From Mugil cephalus (taxonomy: Eukaryota; Chordata; Actinopteri; Mugiliformes; Mugilidae), in assembly GCF_022458985.1 (NCBI RefSeq), contig NC_061785.1:5198204-5262203 (forward strand): 64,000 nucleotides of DNA. The letters run 5' to 3'. Shown here piece after piece: positions 23,360 through 64,000 of the stretch. Made by a program: the position numbers and the translations under genes. Position 1 is the stretch's first letter. Every line of letters begins with the position of its first letter. The notes below the pieces were generated by a model that was not told the origin of the DNA, did not search any database, and worked only from the letters and a program-made list of their open reading frames with translations.

Positions 23360-25305
23360 GCACCTCGAGCTTCACTCGGCTCCGTTTAAGTCGACAGTTT
23401 TCACTCTTGACAAGTGCAGGAAAGTCACTGTACATTCGCTTATATAATCGGCTCAGAAGTCAAGTGGATAAAGCCACCAAAAACTCATTGGATCCACTAA
23501 TGAGGCGCACAACAGCTGCAAATCTGCTTTTTTTTTTAAGGATTCAGGGTTTTAATGCAGATGGTTTCTATATATATGTTAAAAGAAAACTTTTTTTTTT
23601 TTTTTTACTTTATGGCGTGCAGGACACGGAGATCTGTTAAATTACGTACTTATATTAAACTTGATGCTCAGAGCTTAGGGGGGGAAAGTAAGTTTTATTT
23701 TAGTGTCATTAAGCTGCAGAGCTTTTACCATTAGACAAATCCCAAAAGTAAGCGGACACGCCGTTCTCTTAATGTGTTCTTAAACGTTCCCCTCAGAGTC
23801 ACGCCAAGCATAAAGCTGAAGTCTGTAAAGATAAAACTATCCCTTTTCATGATTTATTCACCAAATTTGTGACACTTCGAGGCCGACAATCACATAAAGT
23901 GTCATTTTATTCAATCTAGTTTTTGTTAAACGGCTAAATTTGACATAAATTATGAGTCGTTGGGTCTTTTTCATGTGTCAGGATACAACAAATGTGAACA
24001 AATTTACAAAAACATGACATTTTATAATCCTTTCTCAGTTTATAAAAGACAGATAAGTCTTTTTTGGGTTAGAAAACAACCTGTCGTACACAAGTTAACC
24101 TCAATGGATGCAGAGATGAGAGAGAGAATCTTAAAACCTGCACCACTGCCTCAGAGGAAATGACTCCAGCTCTCGTTCGGTTGTTCTCAAACTTTTGGCT
24201 CAAATATCCACGCGTCTGTATTTGTTCCCGCAGAGCTTACGTCACAGTGCTGCAGCTCCACTCAGCTGTCAAGATCAACAAATGTTCCCTCCATAAAAAG
24301 ATATTTAAGCCGCGTTGGGACCAGGTTGTCGGGCGCATGCGGCACGTTTCATAAATACCGCGACACCACAGTGAAGGACACGGTCGTCAATTAATGGATG
24401 TTTATTTTTGTGAACCAGGAAGAAATCACTGAAAAACAAGTCCTGAATAATCTGAGTTCATGTTTGAGTCTCTCAGACATTTATTATTATTTATTAAATT
24501 AAGAACAGGTTTATATGTTTCACGGGACCCACTTTTATTTATCTTAATATCATCGTGTTTGTGTTTGGATGTTTAAGACAGAATTCTGCTCAGAGGTTAT
24601 TTAACAGTATCGTACTTAAAGCCTTGGTGAGGAATCGCCTTAATCATTTTTAGGAGAGCAGAATAGTTCAGATATTTCATATTTCAGAAAAAAAAGGAGA
24701 AGAATTTAGAAATAGAAAAAAAAAACTTGAACATTCAATTAAAAACAATAAACAATCTATGCTGTGATGCACATACTCTATTTCCTACATGCGAACTGAA
24801 GCATGTGTCTGTTCCTCTGTTTATTAAAACATCCGTCCACTCTGATCCGTCCGCCACATAAATACAGTGTCTGTGTACACAATCGACAGGTTGTCACGTA
24901 GAATGCTTACACATTAATTTGGAAACCTTTTCCTTAGGAAAAAGAAACGACTTTACCATGCAAGGAGGTAACAGGTGTCATCGACTGCAAATTGCTCTGA
25001 GGATGTTGGAAAAAAAAAACTATACAGTATATACTGGAACCCACGGCTGTGGAGTTTGTTTTTTTTGTTTTCGTTTTTTTTTTTTTAAAGACACACTTTA
25101 GTAAAGCCGAGATAATGCACAACTCACATGCTTTTGCATAGAAATGGTGTTAATTGCAAGAAGTTTGACAAATACAACAGCCCAGGAGTTAACGGGGGGT
25201 TTATCAGAGCGCCCACTGACAGCCGCTAGTTCAGTCTCTTTAAACACTGTCAGGAGTTCTCACGTCTTTTTTTTGTCCACGGATGCTTAATTCCCGTCTG
25301 CCTCT
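23360..25305 (-). other. Intergenic sequence and probable kcnh4 3' UTR
   Basis: The first part of the UTR follows the kcnh4 stop at 25306. Several minus-strand AATAAA signals exist (for example 24401-24406), so the UTR end is unknown. No other gene is seen, and frames are short and AT-rich. Confidence 0.4.
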
Positions 25306-56640
<31,335 letters not shown>

Positions 56641-57112
56641 CTAGCAAATCAAGGGGAGATGGATTACCTGCATGATGGTAAATGCGGGCTATTGTGTTCA
56701 GCTGGACCGGGGGCTATTGTGCTGTTTTGCCATGGGAGTCCGGCTCTAGGAAGATTGTCTGGTGGAGGGGGAAAAAAAAAAAATTACATATTCTAATTTA
56801 TTTCTTCCTACGTTTCTTAGATGTGAGAGGCTCAGCCCCGAAACGATCGCGTTCCTGGAGGGTTGTTGTTGTCTCAAACTTGTCTCTGCTCTGCGTGGAG
56901 CTGGTCACTGTCGCCCCATGAGCCTCCACAGTATCCTCATGAGAGAATTAAGGCTGTGGGATAAAAGCCGCTAAGAGCGGATTAAAAGGATAAGCCCGGA
57001 GATGTTATGATGAAGACTTGACGCTAAACGCACACACACTAACTTGACACTCTTTGGCTCAGGCGAACGACGCATCTCGCGGCCAACGACGGGGAAAACG
57101 CCTTTAGATAGC

Positions 57113-57659
57113 AGATCAGGCGTAACATTATGACCACCTTTCTAATATCGTGTGGGTCGCCCAGAACAGCTGTGACTCGGGTCACTGAGGGGGCGCAAAA
57201 TCTTTGGTTGATTAGACATTTGATATATATATATTTAATTTTACCCCTCAAACACCCTACTTTTGCACGTTTGAAATAAAAAATGAATATTTGAACCTGT
57301 GTATTATTTGAATAGGTGATAATAATAATGTTTATTTATAATTTGTACTAGGCTGAGTTTAATATAGAACAAATATAGTAAGTAGGGGGTTCCTGCTCAG
57401 TCTCTCCATCAGTTTGGGTCCTTGGCCTGAAAAAAAACGTGAATTTGGAAACCGTTTTTGTGTGTGTGCCTATGTCAGGGGGGTGCCTGGTCTGGTCTGG
57501 TTTGGTCTGGTCTGGTCTAGGTGGGTGCTACATGTTTAAGTAACATCTTAACCTTAATACCAAGTCTGAAAGCTTCCAACTACAACACTGAATCGTCACA
57601 AGATGGGTTAAAATTTACTTCACCTGTCCGTGGTTTTAATGTTGTGGCGGATCGGTGTA
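57113..57659 (+). mobile_element. Tc1/mariner-type MITE with family-B hAT insertion
   Basis: Begins gatcaggcgtaacattatga and ends gtggcggatcggtgta. Between about 57190 and 57440 it is interrupted by family-B sequence (aaatctttggttgattagac to ctctccatcagtttgggtcc). The block tggtctggtctggtttggtc is expanded. Confidence 0.8.
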
Positions 57660-59317
57660 AGTAATCAGGGAAAGATGATTCTTAGCTATTAATCCGATTA
57701 ATGGGATCGCCATTAAATATTAAGACACCTGCCCATTAGGGATTCATTCGCGAGATGAGCTGTTTGTCTTTGCATATAAATAAAATAGGTCGGTATAATC
57801 AGGGGGGATAGTATCTCTATCATCATTTAATTTTAATGCATCCTCACCATTTTTCAAGGAGGGTGGAAAAAAAAAAAATGCAACAGGCTGAGCCGACACT
57901 GTACATCCAGCCAGCGTCTGTGTTTTCCTTCCTCACCTGTGAAGCACACGGTTTATTTTGTTTTTTTGTCACTTTGATTTATATGGAGCTGTAGAACGGG
58001 ACTAATAAAAGTATAGAAGAGCGGACAAACCCGAGATGAGATGCAGCAACAGCGATGCATCATCCTGAAACTCTTCTCTTCCTTTTACCTTCCAGCAGCA
58101 CCGACGCCCAATTAGCAGTCAAACGCAGACAAGCAAATAACTTAAGTCTTTTTCCGCAACCTGCAAAAACAGAAAACACGCTTTTATTGTTTCCGCACCG
58201 GCTGCAGAGGAGGATGTGCACTGTAAAGAAAGCGTATGTGGAGTTTTCTGAGAGGTCGCTCGCGTTCTTGGAAAAGGTTGAGCAGATTCTGCAGCTGCGT
58301 GGGTGTTTCCTCAAATTATAAATGATGTTTATAATCTAGACGGAGGAAAGAAAAAAAGAGCGAGTGTAACATCTGTCCTGATCTTGATTGACAGCGGCAG
58401 GAGAATAAATATGTCAAAAAGGATGCTGCAGATTTCAGTTTCACACTTTTAATAAATGGAGCACGGACACTGGCATGCAACCAGCCAGGGAGGGGAAAAA
58501 TGCTGGAAAGAATATGTAATTAAAACGCGCAATTAAATCTTCTAAAATAAATAAATCAACAAGTAAAAACGCAGTGGGTGAAAGTAGAAGACCGGCTCGC
58601 AGACTGGAGGAGTGTATTGTTCCCCCCTCTCGGGATCCCATTCAGGCCCTGGCAGCCGTTCACTGCTTTCTATTTTTAATGGCCTCTCATTGTCCCTTCC
58701 TCTTGTAGTTCGGGCCGTCTCTGCTTGTCCCTAATAAAGAGGCTTATCCATTAAACATGCTCACTATCCACTCTAATAGTCTAATATGACGGGATGACGC
58801 ACAGATGGCCAGGTTGAATATCACCTGTACTACGTTTCCCACAAGCCTCGGCCTCAGCTGAGGGCAAATTCTGGCGCGTACCAGGGACTTTACTTTACTA
58901 TTCAGACTTAAGCAGCTGGAGCTACTGCGCAGTCAGAATCCACTGCCCGGGTCATGTCGGTTAAATGAACTTTCATTGATGACTCTGAAATCCCTTCTCT
59001 CAATTAAACGCGTCCTCAGGAAACCCTCCCCTCCCCTCCCCTCCCCCTCCATTGAGAAATCAGGCCTGCCATTCTCAGATCTTGGCTCTTCACATTGAAT
59101 TAACTTGAGAGCGAACAGATGCGTCTGTGAATCCTGCAGACACGTGAGGACGACGACGACAAACACGGACCATCTCACGACACCGGGAGGAGGAGGAGGG
59201 GGAGGAAACTGTGACGGATAAACAAACAACAACAGTTGTTACCTACCTGCCGATCATCCACGCGCGATCGAAACGGCCACGTGACCCAACAAGCGTGACT
59301 TTGGAGCATATAAATAC
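57660..59317. other. kcnh4-ghdc intergenic part 1, no gene seen
   Basis: This is where the human map places HCRT. I looked on both strands for a CC-x-C-x-C segment followed by a GNHAAGILT-like segment and a KR or RR cleavage site and found none. The patch at about 58620-58800 is unusually free of repeats. Confidence 0.5.
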
Positions 59318-59744
59318 CGATCAGGCATAACATTATGACCACCTTCCTAATATTGTCTTGTGCCACCAAAACAGTTGTGACTCATGACTCTGAGTGTGTC
59401 CTGTGGTGTTAGTGGGGGGGGCTTTGGGTCCTATGGGTTGAGGGGAGGGGCCTCTATAGTGGATCATCCCACAGATCACTTGATCAGAGGCCAGGTTCAA
59501 CACCTTGTGCTGTTCTTCATGTTTTTTTGAGTTGTTCCTAAAGGGTTTTTGTGTGTCTGTGTCATTGCTATGGGTTGGGGGGTGTCTGGTCTGGTCTGGG
59601 TGGGTGCTACATGTCTAAGAAACATCCACATGAATGAATGTCAGGTCCAAAAGTTTCCCTGCAGAACACTGAACTGTCACGAGACAGTTGATGTCATTCA
59701 CTTCTTTCGTCAGTGGTCATATTGTTGTGGCTGATCAGTTTATG
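59318..59744 (+). mobile_element. Tc1/mariner-type MITE with both TIRs
   Basis: Begins taccgatcaggcataacatt and ends gtggctgatcagttta, with all internal family blocks in order. Confidence 0.88.
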
Positions 59745-60808
59745 TAAACATGAGCAAAGGGAAAACATGCAAACTCCATGGAAAAAGCTTAAAAAAAGTA
59801 TTTTTTCCAGGTTTGTTGTAATTATTGTGTTAAACTAAGCTGAGCTATTAGAGGAAACTGAACTGCTGCCTTGGATATAAGTTTAAAAAAAATGCGCGGT
59901 GTACTCTTACTCTTTGTCTAAAACTAAAACACAGAGTTTAAACAAACCGGTTTCCGCTGCACGGCCGCCACATTACCGATCCAAAATAAAGCCGGAACAG
60001 TGTCAAATCTGCGCTGAAATGGGGCGTTGCTATAAATATTAGCCCACTTTGAGGACGGAGAGACCTGCAGGAGAGTTAACGCGGCGGAGTGGAAGTCCTG
60101 ACGAGGCACCGTCCGGTCTTCAAGATGCTTGTTTTTCTTCAGCTTAGAGGCTCAGGTTTAATGCATCTCTGGAGGCAACAAATAACATAAATTTACATTT
60201 AAAAAAAAGTATAATATACTATTGTTTGACTGTGTTTTGGGGGTTTTTAAGATGAGATTAATTAAACTAAATTAATTAAACTAAGGCACTAACAATAAGC
60301 TATGACCATGAATCTGCTGATCCGTGCTACATATATTATATACAAGGCCAGTGCTCCTCCTAGTGGCAGCCGCACAGTCTTAGCACTGCAACTGGGGCTT
60401 CTCTAGGGATAAATAAAGTATCTTATCCAGTATCTAGTATTTGAAAGACAGCCGATAAAAATCTGCAAGATCTGAAAATGATCACTTAGGATAGAAAACT
60501 AAGCCAAGCAAATTTGAAATACGTGATAATCAACCAGAAACTGGATAATTACCAAAACATGCCGTGTTTAGTGGCTGCTCTGATTCGTTGCTTATCAGAG
60601 CTCATAACCTGCAGCTGTTTTCCTTTGAATAAGGCAAAACTAATTCTTCAACAAGAAGCTTTACAAGGATTTTTTTTTTTTTTTTTATCGGGTTGCACGG
60701 CCAAATGCTGCTTTAGTCTTCAGAGATAAATGCACTTGAAATAAGTACAACATTCGGCAACAGCACATTATCGTGTTTTACAAGCATGAATGAGCCTCTT
60801 TAGGACCA
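59745..60808. other. kcnh4-ghdc intergenic part 2, no gene seen
   Basis: AT-rich. A TATA-like ctataaatatt near 60030 has no recognisable coding exon beside it. Confidence 0.4.
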
Positions 60809-60887
60809 GAAGGTTTAAAAGTTTCCCAGAAAAAAAACACTGAATTGTCACAAGATGGTGGTTTTAATGTTGTGGCTGATCGGTGTA
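60809..60887 (+). mobile_element. Tc1/mariner-type MITE end fragment
   Basis: Contains aaaagtttcccagaaaaaaa, cactgaattgtcacaagatg and gtggctgatcggtgta. Confidence 0.8.
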
Positions 60888-61216
60888 CTGCATATGTAAT
60901 GTGGTTTTTTCCTCATAGTAAGAAGGCAGCAAAACAAAACCCCGGTAACATCCATCCACACCTCTCACTTAGTTTGGTACAATATGATTTTATTTTAAAG
61001 TCCTTGTATCCAGATGATACTTTTTTTATTATTTTTATATATTTTTTACATAATTATATAAATAAGGCAGAGAATTTAAAAAGATGAATTTTTTTTTTGT
61101 TTTTTTTTAACTGTCATAAGTCCATGAAGGCACTATTCACTCTGGAGTAGCTGGTCAAACCAGAGACACGTCCTTCATCCACCACTAACCAGAGTCTCTG
61201 AGCTTTTAGTCCCGTT

Positions 61217-61438
61217 TCAGGAGACAGTTTTTCCCAGAAGGAAGTCGGCGTATTCTCTCCTGCGCAGCACGCGGTGCATTTTGAAAGTGTTGGGCGAGGT
61301 GTTGGAGAAGGCCATCATCTGCTTGCGCAGTTCCTTGAACGCTCCCTCCGCCACCAGCTGCACCCTCATCGGCCCGATGCTGCCTTTGATGCGGAAGGAC
61401 TTGTAGACGGCCGAGTCCTGCTGGAGACACACGTCCAG
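61217..61438 (-). CDS. ghdc: ghdc last exon
   Basis: Acceptor ctcttccag, then LDVCLQQDSAVYKSFRIKGS, IGPMRVQLVAEGAFKELRKQ and RREYADFLLGKTVS, stop TGA. 73 codons. Confidence 0.93.
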   Translation of the reverse strand: MDVCLQQDSAVYKSFRIKGSIGPMRVQLVAEGAFKELRKQMMAFSNTSPNTFKMHRVLRRREYADFLLGKTVS

Positions 61439-63144
61439 CTGGAAGAGAGGACACGGAAAAAACAAGGATAGAATTAAGACCTTTAACCTCTTTTGGTTTT
61501 ATCTTTATACAGTTTATGTTGCCTTGTTTGGTTTCGTTCTTTTCAGCACGACCTCACATGTGTCATTTTACAATTATCTTTTCATTTTAACAAACTGTCT
61601 TAACACTCTGGACCTAAAACCACAATAAAACCATCAAATCCGAGTAGAAAAAGTTAGATTTTTCACTGTGAAAACCACAAACATGTTTAACAAACGATTT
61701 TTTATAACAAATCTAAAGTGTAAATTTCAAAAGCTTACGTATAAATTTCACAAAACCATCAGGTGTAACAGTAAGTGATGCACCAGACACGCACCAACAT
61801 GATGGCAATATTTAGGAAAAAGTGTGGCGTAAATAATTTATAATAAGTCTAGTTTTACTTGGTCTATCTACACCATTTAAAAACTCTATAGGTCTATAGG
61901 GTGAAGTTATCACTTTCTATAAAAGTTGAAATGATTCAGTGACGATGCGTCTTGCTGCTACGACGTCTTAAATTAGTCGTGTGATTTGACTCCAGAGGGT
62001 TAAGATGAGGAGAGCTGGTGCTTTTTTTTTTTTATTAGCGTTCTTCTTTAGGATTGTCTGACCTTGTATCGTTGTTCCTCGGTTAGTTTCCTCACGCCTT
62101 TCAGCTCCACAAACACCTGGTAATGAGGGTCTGAGCCGCCTGTCATATCTCCTGCAAAGGTAAAATTAAATAAAATCAGACCAATTTGTGGCGCAAACTC
62201 GCAAAAAAGTCAAGAGGGCATAGATATATAGAGGGTCTGTGACATCACATCCTGTGAAGTCTCCATGGTTACAGCCACTGAGCAGTAAAAAGTGACAGTT
62301 GAACGTGGAGATTAGCAGCATTTTTTTTACAGATACCTGCCATAGAAAAGCGAAGTAAATGGATCGCTGCATTATGAAGAAACAACACAGAAACCTGGTT
62401 CGCATTTAGTGTCAGGTAATATTAATTTATGCTGTATTTATTGATGAAGTCACACCTTAAGTTGCTTCTTAAATTACATTTCGGAGGGCTGTCAGATAAG
62501 TTTGTGGATGTTGTTGCTTTGGCGTAGTTATGGCCAATGGTAACTATTTCAGTTCCAACAATAAGTAACAATAAAAAAATAATATTTTTGATCACTCGAA
62601 GTCATCCTTTTAACGTCCGGTCAGACGCTACGACAGTATTGTATGGTTTACGTTACTTCTCAGCTCTTAGCATTAGCATCTTTTATTTAGCTACATTTAT
62701 CATTTAACCTAACATGACCTAAAACTAATTAAACTAACTGAAACTGAGGTTAGTCCAGTTGTCCAAATACATACTAGGTAGTACGGATCATTGTTGAGTC
62801 CAAATGTCTTTAATTTAATCTGATAATCGACATTTTTCCTGGTATCGCTTTTTTTGAACATAACTTTATTGAAAACGTTTCAATTACAGTCAGAGAATTA
62901 ACCTCTGGTAATAAAAACAAAGTCTGGCATCTCCATTAAAATAAGTAAGAACATATATATGGGACATATAAAGTAAAGGAAATAAGTACATATATCCAGT
63001 ACAAGTACTTTTAACATAATAAAATATGAATTGTCTCTCTATATTTACTGATATATTTCACAATATTTGTGTCACTCATGGGGGCGTGGCCCCAGGCGGC
63101 AGTGACGTAAACGCATACCCTCCATAACTATCTATCTATATATA

Positions 63145-63203
<59 letters not shown>

Positions 63204-63518
63204 TCCATATATGAGGCATTTTACCCAAGATGCCGCTCTCGGCGCAGCAGTAGTCGACCAGCTGAGCTCCCGGCCACTGAGCGACAGCTTTCTTCAAAGA
63301 ACCCAGAAACAACGCCTCAGATATTTTCTCCCCTCGAACGTTCAGCATCTGACCTCGTCTGACGACACACGGAGGGAAAGACAAAATGTTTAGCTGTGTC
63401 CAACATACCGATGACCTGTAAGCTAACAAACTGTGCTACGTTGTACCTGTACTGAAACTCCACGATGGGACACTGGTTGTGGAATCCAACCACCTTCACA
63501 ACGTCTCCAACGCGATAC
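61217..63518 (-). CDS. ghdc: Ghdc, GH3-domain protein, C-terminal four exons (partial)
   Basis: Exons 63518-63447, 63358-63225, 62151-62063 and 61438-61217 join in phases 2, 1, 0 and give about 172 residues to the stop TGA. The gene continues past the right edge. The sequence YRVGDVVKVVGFHNQCPIVE, then QMLNVRGEKISEALF and HYQVFVELKG, and the end LLGKTVS resemble human GHDC (GDVVRVVGFHNRCP, LLNVRGEKVSE, end VVS). The GH3 fold is related to plant acyl-acid amido synthetases; the animal protein's reaction is not established. The order next to kcnh4 agrees with human 17q21. A minus-strand AATAAA near 61025-61030 could end the mRNA. Confidence 0.92.
62063..62151 (-). CDS. ghdc: ghdc exon (third visible)
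   Basis: Acceptor acctttgcag, then DMTGGSDPHYQVFVELKGVR and KLTEEQRYK. Donor gtcaga, phase 0. It has no usable internal start and is easily missed. Confidence 0.92.
63130..63201. repeat. (TA)n microsatellite beside a ghdc exon
   Basis: About 70 bases of TA/TATC repeat, only about 25 bases from the 3' splice donor region of the ghdc exon at 63225. Confidence 0.95.
63225..63358 (-). CDS. ghdc: ghdc exon (second visible)
   Basis: Acceptor gtgtcgtcag, then RGQMLNVRGEKISEALFLGS, LKKAVAQWPGAQLVDYCCAE and SGIL-G. Donor gtaaaa, phase 1. Confidence 0.92.
63447..63518 (-). CDS. ghdc: ghdc exon (first visible)
   Basis: Acceptor ttgtgtcacag, then YRVGDVVKVVGFHNQCPIVE and FQY-R. Donor gtacaa, phase 2. 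Confidence 0.9.
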
Positions 63519-63892
63519 CTGTGACACAATTATCATCAGCATGCAGCCATCTAACGTCTTTTTGGTTAGTCATGATGTTTGATTTGAATTGCATGAATAG
63601 CAAAGAGTGTGATTGAGCCAGGGCACGGATCTTGATTATTATTATTCAGCTTATTAACAGGGTGCAGTCAAGCAAAACAACAGCAACAACACAAATACCA
63701 ATGGCACCGAGCAATTATGCAGCATAATTATACTCGTACACAAATTAATTCACTGTTACACTTTAGACAAAAGGGACAAAAATCATTTGAGTCTTTGAAG
63801 CTCAACATAAAACTGGACGAAATTTGAAAATAAAAATAAAACCAAAAATACTTATTCACGTGTCATCTACTTTGGTTAACTGAGGCTATATA

Positions 63893-64000
63893 CATCGATC
63901 AGCCACAACATTAAAACCACTGACAGGAGAAGTTAATAACATTTAAACCATCTTGTGACAATTCAGTGCTCTGCTGGGAAACTTTTGGACCTGGCAGTCA
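63893..64000 (-). mobile_element. Tc1/mariner-type MITE running off the window
   Basis: Begins catcgatcagccacaacatt, then gacaggagaagttaataaca and ctgctgggaaacttttggac. Cut by the window edge. Confidence 0.85.

Noticed and set aside
58060..58314. Minus-strand 84-residue cysteine-containing frame as possible hypocretin
   Set aside because: It lacks adjacent cysteines followed by C-x-C, has no GNHAAGIL-like segment and no amidation or dibasic site.

Overview
This window is nuclear DNA from a bony fish, most likely a spiny-rayed teleost. The genes are split by GT-AG introns and closely resemble vertebrate proteins. The spaces between exons are full of fish-type DNA transposons (hAT, Tc1/mariner), a tRNA-derived SINE, LINE scraps and long simple repeats. 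There is no sign of bacterial or viral gene organisation.

Layout. Three genes can be assembled exon by exon, all on the minus strand: rab5c (coding 15288-18431), kcnh4 (coding 25306-55847, 16 coding exons) and the 3' part of ghdc (61217-63518, continuing beyond the right edge). This is the human 17q21 order RAB5C - KCNH4 - HCRT - GHDC, except that I find no hypocretin (HCRT) coding sequence in the kcnh4-ghdc gap. Positions 1-14000 lie downstream of rab5c. They hold no gene I recognise, apart from one glycine-rich start exon candidate at 4437-4545, and are mostly repeats. The rab5c-kcnh4 gap (19300-25300) holds two related exon-like segments that may be relics of a small duplicated gene.

Proteins. 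Rab5c is the early-endosome small GTPase. Kcnh4 is an Elk-type (Kv12) voltage-gated potassium channel with PAS/eag, six-helix, C-linker and cyclic-nucleotide-binding-homology regions and a long serine-rich tail. Ghdc is a GH3-domain protein. Nothing indicates a shared pathway; the block is kept by synteny.

Mobile DNA. The dominant repeat is a non-autonomous Tc1/mariner-type family whose ends read like accgatcagccataacatta. I count about fourteen copies or fragments. Two of them (8792-10625 and 49264-49823) carry the same tRNA-Gln(CUG) gene joined to a SINE at what looks like the same internal site. The two 72-base tRNA sequences are identical although the surrounding element has diverged strongly. 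One copy is further split by a hAT element with a perfect 8-bp target duplication, which itself contains another element.

Most notable for follow-up: (1) the tRNA-carrying transposon; (2) a possible alternative kcnh4 first exon at 41098-41166 behind an RFX X-box, in frame with exon 5, predicting a channel without its PAS domain; (3) a 39-nt kcnh4 microexon at 29661-29699; (4) the missing hcrt; (5) the tandem exon-like pair between rab5c and kcnh4. All exon borders were placed by eye from splice signals, reading frame and similarity to remembered vertebrate proteins; no database search was run.
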